Positions 1 through 6,432 of a stretch of DNA of 64,000 bases are shown in pieces; positions within the stretch are counted from its first letter, which is position 1, and the number at the start of each line of letters is the position of its first letter. The stretch spans positions 1,426,001 to 1,490,000 of the forward strand of contig NZ_CP012543.1 in assembly GCF_004803795.1 (NCBI RefSeq), in the 5' to 3' direction. This DNA comes from Campylobacter rectus (lineage in GTDB: Bacteria > Campylobacterota > Campylobacteria > Campylobacterales > Campylobacteraceae). The position numbers and the translations under genes were made by a program. The notes beneath the pieces are model-generated. The model saw only the letters and a program-made list of their open reading frames with translations, was not told the DNA's origin and did not search any database.

Positions 1-236
1 ACGATGAGCACGGGCGCGCGCTCTTTTAGCCAAATTTGATAAGCCCACTCGCCTTGCATCGCGGTTTTGCCGCTGCCCGTCATCGCAAATATCGCAAAAT
101 GCCCCTTTTTAAGCGCAAGATAAACGAGATCCTTTTGATAATCAAACAGCGCGCCGTTTAGCTCGTCTCGCGATATTTCGATGCTTTTAAAGCTTGCGCG
201 TTTTTGTTTCGTCTTTAAAAAGTCTTCATATTGCAT
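1..236 (-). CDS. DEAD/SNF2-type helicase, N-terminal fragment (prophage)
   Basis: Only the first 78 codons are inside the window; the gene runs off the left edge. The start is the ATG at 234-236. The protein begins with a basic stretch and a YQKDLVYLALKKG segment like the Q-motif region of superfamily 2 helicases. A Walker A motif follows, MTGSGKTAMQGEWA, at about residues 55-68. Such helicases are common in phage early regions beside DNA methyltransferases, as here. The expected role is ATP-driven unwinding or remodelling of DNA during phage replication. The subfamily cannot be told from the fragment. Confidence 0.75.
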   Translation of the reverse strand, partial: MQYEDFLKTKQKRASFKSIEISRDELNGALFDYQKDLVYLALKKGHFAIFAMTGSGKTAMQGEWAYQIWLKERAPVLI

Positions 237-253
237 AAATTTTCCTTATCTCT

Positions 254-326
254 AGGTTGCGAGTAGCAACCTTAGTCTTTAGTATTTGGTTCTTTAGCGG
301 CGATTTATTCGCCGCGCTAAAAGAAC
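254..326. other. Two stem-loops in the gap before the helicase gene
   Basis: A perfect 7-bp stem (AGGTTGC / GCAACCT, 254-272) lies next to a second hairpin whose core is GCGGCGA / TCGCCGC (297-315). The second hairpin can extend outwards through GTTCTTT / AAAGAAC with one mismatch zone. They sit between two leftward genes of the same operon, so processing or attenuation sites are plausible. No T-run marks a simple terminator. Confidence 0.5.
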
Positions 327-327
327 G

Positions 328-615
328 TTAGATAATACAATTCTTGAAAAAATCGGGCATTGAGCGGATTTTGCCGTTATCGCTTAACGTGGCGATAATC
401 TCAAAATGCTCATGCTCGTCCAAACATCCGATCGCTTTTCTCATCGCTTCGCGCCTCGCGTTTTCTAGCTCTTGCTTTAGGACGCTTATGTCTTCGCCTG
501 ATCTCTTTGCTTTGAAAAATGCCATTTGAAGCGCGCCGTATCTTCTAATCTCGGGTCTGCACGCATTTTTAACTTTACTCGCGTAGAAGTCTTGAATTTC
601 TTTTGCCTTATCCAC
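328..615 (-). CDS. Hypothetical prophage protein, 95 aa
   Basis: It is not assignable to a known family from sequence alone. The product is a charged, mostly helical 95-residue protein with no membrane segment and one heptad-like stretch (about residues 33-60). It lies 9 bp downstream of the DNA methyltransferase gene and upstream of the helicase gene, all leftward, so it is probably part of the same early operon. Confidence 0.6.
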   Translation of the reverse strand: MDKAKEIQDFYASKVKNACRPEIRRYGALQMAFFKAKRSGEDISVLKQELENARREAMRKAIGCLDEHEHFEIIATLSDNGKIRSMPDFFKNCII

Positions 616-624
616 CGTAAGCCT

Positions 625-1560
625 TTAAAAAAGCGATCCCTGGGCGCGCTCTCGCATGGCTAGCTCGCAGTTTTTCGCCGCAACGTTAAAATAAGAGTTC
701 TTTAGCTCGATGCCTATCCCTTTGCGGTTCATTTTTAGGGATTGATAAACCTCGCTACCGATACCCAAAAACGGAGTAAATACGACGTCGCCCTCATTGC
801 TCCATAGCTGAAGCGCGCGTTCTATAACGTCGAGCTGGAGCGGACAAATATGCTTCTCGTCCTCGTCGTCGCGGCTACCTTTTAGGCTTAGCGTATTGCT
901 TGGATTAATGTCCATCCAAACCGGGCTCGCGTATCTTTGCCATACTTCGATACTGCCGCGGTTTAGATTGCCTTTTTCTTCGTCAAATTTGGATGCGATC
1001 GGCGCACCGTCGCCGCAGTAGTATTTTAGCCCGCCCTCGATCGGCTCGGCGTTTATGCCCGGCTTTCTCATCGTGACTAGATAGTCGGGTATCCCTTGAC
1101 GGCTCATTGCGCTATCTTTTACGAGTTGCTTATGAAGCAGTCCGAGCGCCTTGGTGCGTTGCTGAGCGATTACGGGATCTTTCCAGATGCAAACCTCGGA
1201 GTGAAATATAAAGCCCACGCTCTCAAAAAGGCGTATCAGCTCGCCTCTAAAGTCGCGAATTCCGATAAATCCGTCTCTAACCTTTGAAGTCGGTAAATTC
1301 ATGCAGTGAAAACTCATGAGCCGCCCACTTTTTAGGATACGAAATAGCTCCTTTGCTAAAAACGCAAAGTGCTCCATAAATTCGCCCTTTTCTGAGTTGC
1401 CCATATCTCGATCGGAATTTGAATAAGTGTAAAGGCTATCAAACGGCGGCGAGTAAATGATATATCCTACACTCTCATCGTTTAAGGCTTTAACAACCTC
1501 GCAGCTGTCGCCGTTATAAATGGCGTAATCACGCGCCACGACTTGATCTATCACGTTCAT
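625..1560 (-). CDS. Phage DNA methyltransferase (N6-adenine/N4-cytosine type)
   Basis: The 311-residue protein carries the catalytic motif IV as SPPF at residues 37-40 and the AdoMet-binding FxGxG motif as FLGIG at residues 264-268. Catalytic motif first and cofactor motif near the C terminus is the beta-class order of amino-methyltransferases. It would methylate adenine (N6) or cytosine (N4), probably to guard phage DNA against host restriction or to tag it for replication. The start ATG overlaps the stop of the upstream HTH gene (ATGA), which supports translational coupling. No cognate endonuclease is seen, so it looks like an orphan methyltransferase. Confidence 0.88.
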   Translation of the reverse strand: MNVIDQVVARDYAIYNGDSCEVVKALNDESVGYIIYSPPFDSLYTYSNSDRDMGNSEKGEFMEHFAFLAKELFRILKSGRLMSFHCMNLPTSKVRDGFIGIRDFRGELIRLFESVGFIFHSEVCIWKDPVIAQQRTKALGLLHKQLVKDSAMSRQGIPDYLVTMRKPGINAEPIEGGLKYYCGDGAPIASKFDEEKGNLNRGSIEVWQRYASPVWMDINPSNTLSLKGSRDDEDEKHICPLQLDVIERALQLWSNEGDVVFTPFLGIGSEVYQSLKMNRKGIGIELKNSYFNVAAKNCELAMRERAQGSLF

Positions 1561-1745
1561 GCTTCTTTACCTCTAATCATCTCTAAAATCTCATCTTTAT
1601 CGACAAACACGCTGCGACCGGTTACGGCGTAGCGCTTAATAAGGCCTTTTTGCGCCCACTTCTTGATCGTTATCACCGCAACGCCTAGCATTTTTGCCGC
1701 CTGCGCGTAGCTGATAAAATTTATTTGATTTTGATGCATTTTCAC
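1557..1745 (-). CDS. Small HTH protein, excisionase/MerR-like
   Basis: This 62-residue protein is almost entirely a winged helix-turn-helix of the MerR/excisionase kind: YAQAAKMLGVAVITIKKWAQ (residues 13-32) followed by the wing and the typical IxxRxF-like end. It probably binds DNA as an early regulator or directionality factor. A good ribosome site (AAAGGAG) lies 5 bases before the ATG. The gene overlaps the methyltransferase start by 4 bases. Confidence 0.75.
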   Translation of the reverse strand: MKMHQNQINFISYAQAAKMLGVAVITIKKWAQKGLIKRYAVTGRSVFVDKDEILEMIRGKEA

Positions 1746-1760
1746 TCCTTTAACTTCGCA

Positions 1761-1804
1761 GGCGAGCCAAGCCCGCCTTTACGACGAGGGATTTTATCCC
1801 CTCG
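1761..1804. repeat. Leader hairpins of two repeat families
   Basis: Hairpin A (1761-1777) is GGCGAGC-CAA-GCCCGCC; a near copy lies at 20,760-20,776, also just upstream of a leftward gene's ribosome site. Hairpin B (1785-1804) is CGAGGG-ATTTTATC-CCCTCG followed by ACCC and CTAAAG. The same layout recurs at 17,594-17,628 and 19,150-19,184. Both lie in the 5' leader of the small HTH gene. Confidence 0.6.
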
Positions 1805-1841
1805 ACCCCTCTAAAGCCCTGCTGCGCGGGTTCCCTATTTT

Positions 1842-2009
1842 TCATTTTGCGCCCTCGATCGGCTTTTCGTTTTTCGCCTTGATCTGCATGGCGATTTTTA
1901 TATGCTCCTCGTTCGGATACCTTTTGATTAAATTTTCTATACCTTCGATCGTGAAGTATTTACAAACCTTAAGCGCCTTTATATGCTCATCTACGTTAAA
2001 TTTTCCCAC
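1842..2009 (-). CDS. Hypothetical 55-aa protein, GTG start
   Basis: An open frame starts at GTG (2007-2009) and gives a charged 55-residue product (begins MGKFNVDEHIKALKV). It fills the gap between the HTH gene and the large gene at 2020-2925 and keeps the same direction and tight spacing. The stop of the upstream gene is only 10 bp away and GGGTAAAAA serves as a weak ribosome site. Function unknown. Confidence 0.5.
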   Translation of the reverse strand: MGKFNVDEHIKALKVCKYFTIEGIENLIKRYPNEEHIKIAMQIKAKNEKPIEGAK

Positions 2010-2019
2010 TTTTTACCCT

Positions 2020-2925
2020 TTAAAAAATAGTTTTGCTTAAATTTAATCGCTTGCGCATATCTTTAAAATATGCGATTTGCTCGTTTAATTTGCCAAGATA
2101 GACGCCAAAAGGAAACTCCCCCGTGAGCTTATCCGCAATCTCGTCCATCACCTCAACGCACTCCTTAAAGTTTTCATTTTCGATAAAATCCATAAATTTA
2201 CCCTTGAGCCTAAACGTAACTTCAAGGCGCTTCCAGTCCTTAAATTTTTCGTCTATTTTTTGTTTGTGGTAGTTCGTTTGCTTTTCGAATTTGTCATATA
2301 AACAAACCTTATCCACCGCGTAAAACTTCCCGCTTTTTAGTCCGCGATTGGCGTAAATGCTAGTTTTAAAACTGATCACGTCATCGGCGCACTCTTTTAC
2401 GGACTCTTTAAATTTGCCTTTGGCTTTAGAATTCACGTCGCAAGGGTCTTTAAAATCCACCGCGACATCCCAGCTGTAAGGCTTAAAACGCCGTAAAAAC
2501 TTGCCCAAAATTCGGTAAGTCTCTTTAAAAATATCCCTGCTAGGCTGAAATAGCCCCGCAAAGACAACGCAAACGTAATAGCCAAAGGGCTTTTTACGCT
2601 TCTTGCAAAGATCGTTCAACTCGCTTGAGTTTTCGACCACCAGCATCGTGTTACTTAAGCTTTTTGTGCCGCGCTTAAAGCTGATGTAGCGGATTTTGCA
2701 CGGGTGCTTTTCGTCCGCATCAAAAAGCGGCTTATTTGCGCCCTTTAGCTTATACTCCGCATAATCCTTAACCGTTTTATTCCGGCTTATTAGCCGCAGC
2801 CTTCCCAAAAGCTCAAGCTTTTTTAAAAAGCCGTTTAGCGTGGCCTTTGGCATCACAAAACGGATGCTATCTATCCCGCAATCGACAATGTCCTCTGCGC
2901 TAAATTTAGGCGTTTTGGGCTTCAT
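2020..2925 (-). CDS. Putative phage replication initiation factor (Rep_trans/gpII-like)
   Basis: A 301-residue basic protein. The pattern resembles the replication initiation factor superfamily: a DVAVDF segment (about 154-159), then Y-x-K (VCLYDKFEKQ, about 209-218) and WKRLEVTFRLKGKF (about 230-243), matching the YDK...W-R-E-V signature of Rep_trans and filamentous-phage initiators. If correct, it nicks an origin to start rolling-circle or related replication. The match is by eye and the catalytic tyrosine is not identified, so a different DNA-binding role is possible. It lies in the early operon between tiny genes. Confidence 0.45.
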   Translation of the reverse strand: MKPKTPKFSAEDIVDCGIDSIRFVMPKATLNGFLKKLELLGRLRLISRNKTVKDYAEYKLKGANKPLFDADEKHPCKIRYISFKRGTKSLSNTMLVVENSSELNDLCKKRKKPFGYYVCVVFAGLFQPSRDIFKETYRILGKFLRRFKPYSWDVAVDFKDPCDVNSKAKGKFKESVKECADDVISFKTSIYANRGLKSGKFYAVDKVCLYDKFEKQTNYHKQKIDEKFKDWKRLEVTFRLKGKFMDFIENENFKECVEVMDEIADKLTGEFPFGVYLGKLNEQIAYFKDMRKRLNLSKTIF

Positions 2926-3120
2926 CTACTGCACCGCGAGCCAATTATCCATTTTTTGTTTGATTTCAGTGATTAGGTCGTCCGCCTGCTCGGTTTCGTT
3001 TTGTTCCAAAAGCTCGGCAAGCTCGCCCAGATCCTCTTCAATCTCCTCAAAAAATGAGGCGATTAGTTCTTTGATCTCGTCTTTGGCGTTTTTTATCGCA
3101 TCGCTCAAATTTTTACTCAT
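2926..3120 (-). CDS. Hypothetical acidic coiled-coil protein, 64 aa
   Basis: The product is very acidic and predicted helical (EEIEEDLGELAELLEQNE in the middle), with no known family recognised. Its ATG overlaps the 3' end of the preceding gene by 8 bases and its stop is directly followed by the ATG of the Rep-like gene, so all three are probably translationally coupled. Function unknown. Confidence 0.6.
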   Translation of the reverse strand: MSKNLSDAIKNAKDEIKELIASFFEEIEEDLGELAELLEQNETEQADDLITEIKQKMDNWLAVQ

Positions 3121-3331
3121 CGGTCGCCTCTTTTTTCCTGACCCGGTCGGACGCGTTAAGCTCGTGCGAAATTTGGACGTCCGACAAGTCGTCCGTGTTT
3201 GGCTCGCGCTTTAGGTTTTCGAGAGTTTCGAGGTAGCTTTTTTTGTCCTCTTTGAGCTCTTTTATCTGCTCGTCTATTCTCTCGATCCCCGCCTTGACTT
3301 CAAAAAATCTCTTTAAATTTTGAATTAGCAT
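3113..3331 (-). CDS. Hypothetical coiled-coil protein, 72 aa
   Basis: The chosen start is the ATG at 3329-3331, with an AAAGGA ribosome site, rather than an upstream in-frame codon that would extend it into the preceding gene. The protein is helical with a clear heptad stretch (about residues 10-40, IERIDEQIKELKEDKKSY) and a polar tail. It overlaps the next gene by 8 bases. Function unknown. Confidence 0.6.
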   Translation of the reverse strand: MLIQNLKRFFEVKAGIERIDEQIKELKEDKKSYLETLENLKREPNTDDLSDVQISHELNASDRVRKKEATDE

Positions 3332-3516
3332 GTTTTTTCCTTTATATCCACGATCGTGCCGCCTAGCCTGCACGCGATAAACCCGTCCGCATTTACGTAG
3401 TAGTGCGACCCGCTAAAGATCGCGCCGCTCGCTCCTTTAAATTTCCTATCTTTTGCCCGGCACGGCTCAAACGAGCGATGCGAGAGAATTTGTCTTAAAA
3501 TTTGGATTATTCGCAC
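3325..3516 (-). CDS. Hypothetical small protein, 63 aa, uncertain start
   Basis: The only usable start in this frame is GTG at 3514-3516, inside the end of the preceding gene (50-base overlap). The C-terminal half (SHYYVNADGFIACRLGG) looks like a real folded segment, while the N-terminal third may be untranslated. It sits in line with the leftward early operon. Function unknown. Confidence 0.4.
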   Translation of the reverse strand: MRIIQILRQILSHRSFEPCRAKDRKFKGASGAIFSGSHYYVNADGFIACRLGGTIVDIKEKTC

Positions 3517-3655
3517 TTTTTGCCTCCGTCTTGCCCAGCTTTGCGCCGCGTTTAACCCCGCGGATCTCGCCCTTTGGAGTTAGTTTTGTTTCAAACCCCG
3601 CCATCGCCATTTTTGCTTGAAATATCGCAAAATCAACCGCTTTTTTATTTAGCAT
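3467..3655 (-). CDS. Hypothetical small basic protein, 62 aa
   Basis: A 62-residue basic protein, 3 bp downstream of the preceding gene and in the same direction. No family is recognised. The ribosome site is weak (GCGAG), so translation may be coupled to the upstream gene. Overlap with the next frame makes the exact 3' part uncertain. Confidence 0.45.
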   Translation of the reverse strand: MLNKKAVDFAIFQAKMAMAGFETKLTPKGEIRGVKRGAKLGKTEAKSANNPNFKTNSLASLV

Positions 3656-3658
3656 TTT

Positions 3659-3892
3659 TTAACTCGCTTTCTTGTTTTTGTTCAAAAAGACATATCCAGC
3701 GCACGTGCCGTCGCCCACTCGGACGTTTTTAGCCGCGCGCCACTCGATCCCGTCGCTCTCTAGTATCTTTGCGTTTGCCTTACTCACGTATCCGCACCGA
3801 AGCCCCATCATCGAGCCTATTCCGCGCATTTCGCAATAATCCTTTAGCGTCCATCTTGTTTTTTCGTAAATTAACTGCGCTAGAGTTTTCAT
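3659..3892 (-). CDS. Hypothetical early protein, 77 aa
   Basis: The start ATG has a strong GGAGG ribosome site. The N-terminal part (AQLIYEKTRWTLKDYCEMRG, residues 5-24) resembles the opening helices of small phage HTH proteins of Campylobacter and Helicobacter, but no full helix-turn-helix can be drawn. It probably belongs to the leftward early operon. Confidence 0.55.
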   Translation of the reverse strand: MKTLAQLIYEKTRWTLKDYCEMRGIGSMMGLRCGYVSKANAKILESDGIEWRAAKNVRVGDGTCAGYVFLNKNKKAS

Positions 3893-3913
3893 TAACTCGC
3901 CTCCTTTAAAATT

Positions 3914-4120
3914 TCAAATCAAAAAGCCGTATTTGAGCTCAAATTTCTGCATTGCGTCATTAAAATCCTCGCAACCATTCAAAAACTCCTCGCCCAAATC
4001 GCTGTTTATTAGCTTGATTAACTTTTGGTATATCGTCTTGCGTCGTAAGCACTCGTCGGCCATCTCTTTATTGACTGCGGCGTTTAAATACGCCTCTAGT
4101 AAAAACTCATCTTTTTTCAT
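3914..4120 (-). CDS. Hypothetical early protein, 68 aa
   Basis: A helical 68-residue protein with no recognised family. Its leader is GGATAAAAG followed by the ATG, a ribosome-site module shared with the genes starting at 4551 and 4946 and nearly shared at 5210. It appears to be the first gene of the leftward operon running to position 1, starting from the divergent gap at 4121-4205. Confidence 0.6.
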   Translation of the reverse strand: MKKDEFLLEAYLNAAVNKEMADECLRRKTIYQKLIKLINSDLGEEFLNGCEDFNDAMQKFELKYGFLI

Positions 4121-4156
4121 CTTTTATCCTTTCCAAGTTTCGCTCTTTAAGCCCCT

Positions 4157-4167
4157 TTTGGTAAAAT
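4157..4167 (+). promoter_or_regulatory. Candidate extended -10 promoter
   Basis: TTTTGGTAAAAT lies about 40 bp before the ATG at 4206. The same pattern, TTTTGGTATAAT, recurs before the rightward genes at 4608 and 5317. Campylobacter sigma-70 promoters rely mainly on the -10 region, so this is a reasonable assignment. Confidence 0.5.
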
Positions 4168-4205
4168 TTGAGTGCAAAATCAACAACCCAAAAGGAGCTT
4201 AAACA

Positions 4206-4427
4206 ATGAAATACCGCTACGAGATCAACGACGAAACAAGCTTTTTTATCGCGTCGCTTAGCTACGGACATTTTGGGCTCTTCGTAAATGACGAGCTTTA
4301 CGGAACGTATGCCAGCGCGTCATTAGCCGCAGACGACGTTTATCACGGCTACACGGGCCTTGACCTTTGGGATGACGAGGATCACGACGAGCCTTGCGAC
4401 TTAAGCGAGTGGGAAGCAATTTTTTAA
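4206..4427 (+). CDS. Hypothetical acidic protein, 73 aa
   Basis: The product has an Asp/Glu-rich C terminus (LDLWDDEDHDEPCDLSEWE, residues 52-70). Acidic small phage proteins of this type often mimic DNA or block host enzymes, but that is only inference. The ribosome site AAAGGAG is strong and a candidate promoter lies just upstream. It is one of few rightward genes in the early region. A leftward frame (4258-4551) overlaps it. Confidence 0.65.
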   Translation: MKYRYEINDETSFFIASLSYGHFGLFVNDELYGTYASASLAADDVYHGYTGLDLWDDEDHDEPCDLSEWEAIF

Positions 4428-4551
4428 AACTAGCATATACCGCCGTAAGTCTCTTGTATCGCTGTTTTGAGATGATTACGTAGCCGCTCTCGTTCACTTT
4501 TTGAGCTGTCTCTATCCCCAAAATGTCGTTTATAAATTTGTCTCGTTTCAT
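4258..4551 (-). CDS. Doubtful leftward gene with a convincing N-terminal part
   Basis: The first 41 codons (4428-4551) have a good ribosome site (AAGGATAAAAG) and natural-looking sequence (MKRDKFINDILGIETAQ). From residue 42 on, the frame runs antisense through the acidic gene at 4206-4427 and becomes an Arg-rich tail typical of shadow translation. It may be a small gene whose true 3' end was replaced when the acidic gene was inserted. Confidence 0.3.
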   Translation of the reverse strand: MKRDKFINDILGIETAQKVNESGYVIISKQRYKRLTAVYASFKKLLPTRLSRKARRDPRHPKGQGPCSRDKRRLRLMTRWHTFRKARHLRRAQNVRS

Positions 4552-4561
4552 CTTTTATCCT

Positions 4562-4573
4562 TTTTGGTATAAT
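4562..4573 (+). promoter_or_regulatory. Extended -10 promoter for the zinc-ribbon gene
   Basis: TTTTGGTATAAT lies about 35 bp before the ATG at 4608. It overlaps the ribosome site of the leftward frame that starts at 4551, so the two directions share sequence. Confidence 0.6.
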
Positions 4574-4607
4574 TACTTGTTTTTAAATCCCGACATAAAG
4601 GACGTTT

Positions 4608-4823
4608 ATGCATAAAATTTCAGTTGATAGAGATCTTATTTGCTCTACCTCTTGCCCTAAGTGTCAAAATGAACTATCCCTGCCGTTTGAGGAGCTAAAA
4701 ACCGCAAAAGGCCTTAAGTGCCCCGCATGCGGCGCCTTTCTTGAGCTAGACGATAGACATCTCACTTCGTTATCGCGTAGCATCGAGCTTCTTGGGCGTA
4801 AAGAAAAAGCGTCGCAAAATTAG
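4608..4823 (+). CDS. Small zinc-ribbon protein, 71 aa
   Basis: Two CxxC pairs (Cys16/Cys19 in CPKC and Cys38/Cys41 in CPAC) flank a short acidic loop, the layout of a rubredoxin-like zinc ribbon. Such proteins in phages often bind nucleic acid or regulate transcription. The ribosome site (AAAGGA) and a promoter at 4562 support expression. Its last 54 bases overlap a leftward gene. The exact role is unknown. Confidence 0.65.
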   Translation: MHKISVDRDLICSTSCPKCQNELSLPFEELKTAKGLKCPACGAFLELDDRHLTSLSRSIELLGRKEKASQN

Positions 4824-4946
4824 CGAGATCCTAAGATCGGTAAATTTGCCGTCTATTACGTCGTAATCGTGCCAAATTTTCCAAGCTTCCCAAGTAAAGC
4901 CCTTTATTCCCGCGGCTTTGATTTGTTTTGATAGTATTTTTTTCAT
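4770..4946 (-). CDS. Hypothetical 58-aa protein overlapping the zinc-ribbon gene
   Basis: The start is the ATG at 4944-4946, with the shared GGATAAAAG module. The product is basic (begins MKKILSKQIKAAGIKGFTWE). It ends inside the 3' end of the rightward zinc-ribbon gene, so the two are convergent and overlap by 54 bases. The first 40 residues look genuine; the last part is antisense coding. Confidence 0.45.
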   Translation of the reverse strand: MKKILSKQIKAAGIKGFTWEAWKIWHDYDVIDGKFTDLRISLILRRFFFTPKKLDATR

Positions 4947-4970
4947 CTTTTATCCTTCTTGGAGGGCAGC

Positions 4971-5210
4971 TTAGGCCGCCCTTTGTAGTTCTTGCAAGCG
5001 TTCGCGCATCTGCTTAAGCGAGCTAACCAAGCTAAAATATATCCCGCCGCGCTCGTCTTTAGTTTCCTCAAATAGACACAAAACCGCATCCTCGCCGCAA
5101 TTTGTTAGCGCGCCGTAAGTTTTAGCCCCGATCTCGACGCTCGCGCCGCATTCGTGCTCCTTAACCTCTCCGAACTCTTTTAAGAGCTTAACCGCGTTTT
5201 GAAGTTTCAT
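4971..5210 (-). CDS. Hypothetical early protein, 79 aa
   Basis: A 79-residue soluble protein (begins MKLQNAVKLLKEFGEVKEHE) with no recognised family. It is the first leftward gene after the divergent switch region. A leftward TATAAT (5251-5256) overlaps the palindrome at 5254-5274, so it is probably repressed by one of the regulators at 5317-6299. Confidence 0.6.
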   Translation of the reverse strand: MKLQNAVKLLKEFGEVKEHECGASVEIGAKTYGALTNCGEDAVLCLFEETKDERGGIYFSLVSSLKQMRERLQELQRAA

Positions 5211-5220
5211 TTTTTGTCCT

Positions 5221-5232
5221 TTTTGGTATAAT
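5221..5232 (+). promoter_or_regulatory. Rightward extended -10 promoter
   Basis: TTTTGGTATAAT, the third copy of this promoter pattern in the early region, lies about 85 bp before the first repressor-like gene. The transcript would cross the palindromic operator at 5254-5274. Confidence 0.5.
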
Positions 5233-5253
5233 TGCTTAATTTATTTCTGAATT

Positions 5254-5274
5254 ATATGACATTTTTTGTCATAT
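5254..5274. promoter_or_regulatory. Palindromic operator, ATATGACA-N5-TGTCATAT
   Basis: A perfect 8-bp inverted repeat with a 5-base centre lies between divergent genes 4971-5210 and 5317-5709. It overlaps the leftward -10 box (TATAAT on the minus strand, 5256-5251). This is the expected position of the binding site of a lambda-type repressor, here most likely the HTH protein at 5317. Confidence 0.7.
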
Positions 5275-5316
5275 GTCAATTAAATTTAGCTTAAATACGT
5301 CAATAAAAGGCATATT

Positions 5317-5709
5317 ATGAAAGAAAATGTCATAAATTTAAAAGAAGTTAGGGATAAAATAGGCTTAACGCAAAAAGAAACGGCAGACAAACTCGGCATA
5401 TCACTCAGGACTTATCAACGATACGAACTTGACGGAGACGGGATTGACTATAAGAAATTACTAGAAATTTCAAAAAAACTAGGGGTGAGTATGGACAAAT
5501 TAACGGGAGCGGTAGCCGTCGGACAAAATAACATAGCCGTAAGCGGCCACAATAATACTATAGGCAACAGGCAAAAATACTCTCCCAAAGTAGATGAATT
5601 CTTAGAACTTTATAAAAAATATGGCAATGAGGACTTGGATTTTTTGCTTGACCCGATTATAGAAAAGCTAAAAAGTATTAAAGAGATTTCAAAAAGGCAA
5701 GTAACATGA
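5317..5709 (+). CDS. XRE-family repressor-like regulator with Asn-rich linker
   Basis: Residues 6-62 form a classic Cro/CI helix-turn-helix (LTQKETADKLGISLRTYQRY). Then comes a short motif AVAVGQNNIAVSGHNNTIG (65-83) and a helical C-terminal domain (88-125). It lacks the S24 peptidase domain usual for CI repressors. The next gene has the same motif and a related C-terminal domain. It probably controls the lysogenic switch through the palindrome just upstream. The start has a modest AAAGG site. Confidence 0.8.
   Translation: MKENVINLKEVRDKIGLTQKETADKLGISLRTYQRYELDGDGIDYKKLLEISKKLGVSMDKLTGAVAVGQNNIAVSGHNNTIGNRQKYSPKVDEFLELYKKYGNEDLDFLLDPIIEKLKSIKEISKRQVT
5509..5547. repeat. 39-bp direct repeat, copy 1
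   Basis: The 39 bases are identical to 6105-6143 and encode the same Asn-rich motif in both repressor-like genes. Identity at DNA level, including third codon positions, points to recent duplication or gene conversion. Confidence 0.9.
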
Positions 5710-6299
5710 GACGCAAGCCGTCATCGCTAAGAAATTTAAAAAGCTCCGCAACCGATATAGTTTGCCGTATGTGCGTAGTAGCCAAAGTCAAAGGAAAAAA
5801 CGGGCTAGCGCAAAAACTAAAAATCAAGACGACTACGATAGAAAACTGGATAAACTCAAATAAAGTCCCGCGCAAGTGGATGTATTACGTGGCCGACACC
5901 TTTGATAGCAGTTTTGACTTTATAGAGCTTGGATTTTTCTTTGAGCCGGGCGAAGTATTAAAAGATGCCCAGCTTATGGGGTGGGAAAAAGAGTATAAAT
6001 ACTCTTATATAAAAAAGCCTATAAAAGTAGTTTATATCGCAGTGCCGTTTATTAGTCAGGACGGTCATATTTTTGAAGAGGACGTGTTAGACGATAGCGA
6101 TACGGCGGTAGCCGTCGGACAAAATAACATAGCCGTAAGCGGCAATAACAATCAAATAGGCAGTTTTGAAAACAATAGGCTAAATACGCCTGAATTTCAA
6201 GAGTTTAAAGAACTTTTTAAAAAATACGGAAACCAAAACTTATTAAACGGCTTTATCAAAAGGCTAAAAGAGATAAAAGGACTATCGGAAAATGTATAA
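5706..6299 (+). CDS. CI-like phage repressor (Phage_CI_repr HTH) with the same Asn-rich tail
   Basis: The N-terminal part (about residues 15-65, GLAQKLKIKTTTIENWINSN) fits the phage CI repressor HTH domain. A middle region of unclear fold (66-130) follows, then AVAVGQNNIAVSGNNNQIG (134-152) and a C-terminal helical domain related to that of the upstream gene (EFKELFKKYGNQNL). The gene overlaps the upstream gene by 4 bases and the S24 fragment gene by 8. No peptidase residues are present, so RecA-driven self-cleavage is unlikely. Confidence 0.75.
   Translation: MRRKPSSLRNLKSSATDIVCRMCVVAKVKGKNGLAQKLKIKTTTIENWINSNKVPRKWMYYVADTFDSSFDFIELGFFFEPGEVLKDAQLMGWEKEYKYSYIKKPIKVVYIAVPFISQDGHIFEEDVLDDSDTAVAVGQNNIAVSGNNNQIGSFENNRLNTPEFQEFKELFKKYGNQNLLNGFIKRLKEIKGLSENV
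6105..6143. repeat. 39-bp direct repeat, copy 2
   Basis: Identical to 5509-5547 and offset by 596 bp; encodes the shared Asn-rich motif in the second regulator. Confidence 0.9.
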
Positions 6300-6432
6300 T
6301 CTCCAACTCACGCCGTGCGGCATGCTTAAAATCGTTTCGGTTAATCCAAATTTTCAAAGCTACGAGATCAGCCTGAGCGAAACCCAGGAGCATTTTAAAA
6401 TCGTAGGTAAAGTGGTAAAGAGTATCGTATGA
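6292..6432 (+). pseudogene. C-terminal fragment of an S24 (LexA/CI) peptidase repressor
   Basis: A 46-codon frame encodes the end of an S24 peptidase domain: a G-x-L-x-x-x-S-x-NP-x-F strand (GMLKIVSVNPNF, residues 10-21) and the closing FKIVGKVV strand (35-42), as in LexA and CI. It starts just after where the catalytic lysine would be, and both catalytic Ser and Lys are missing. It is probably what remains after the HTH and catalytic part of an original repressor were replaced by the two genes upstream. The frame is still open and overlaps both neighbours, so a small peptide may still be made. Confidence 0.65.

Noticed and set aside
625-1745. Restriction-modification system
   Set aside because: Only a methyltransferase is present; the neighbouring helicase fragment shows no specificity or nuclease domain within the window.
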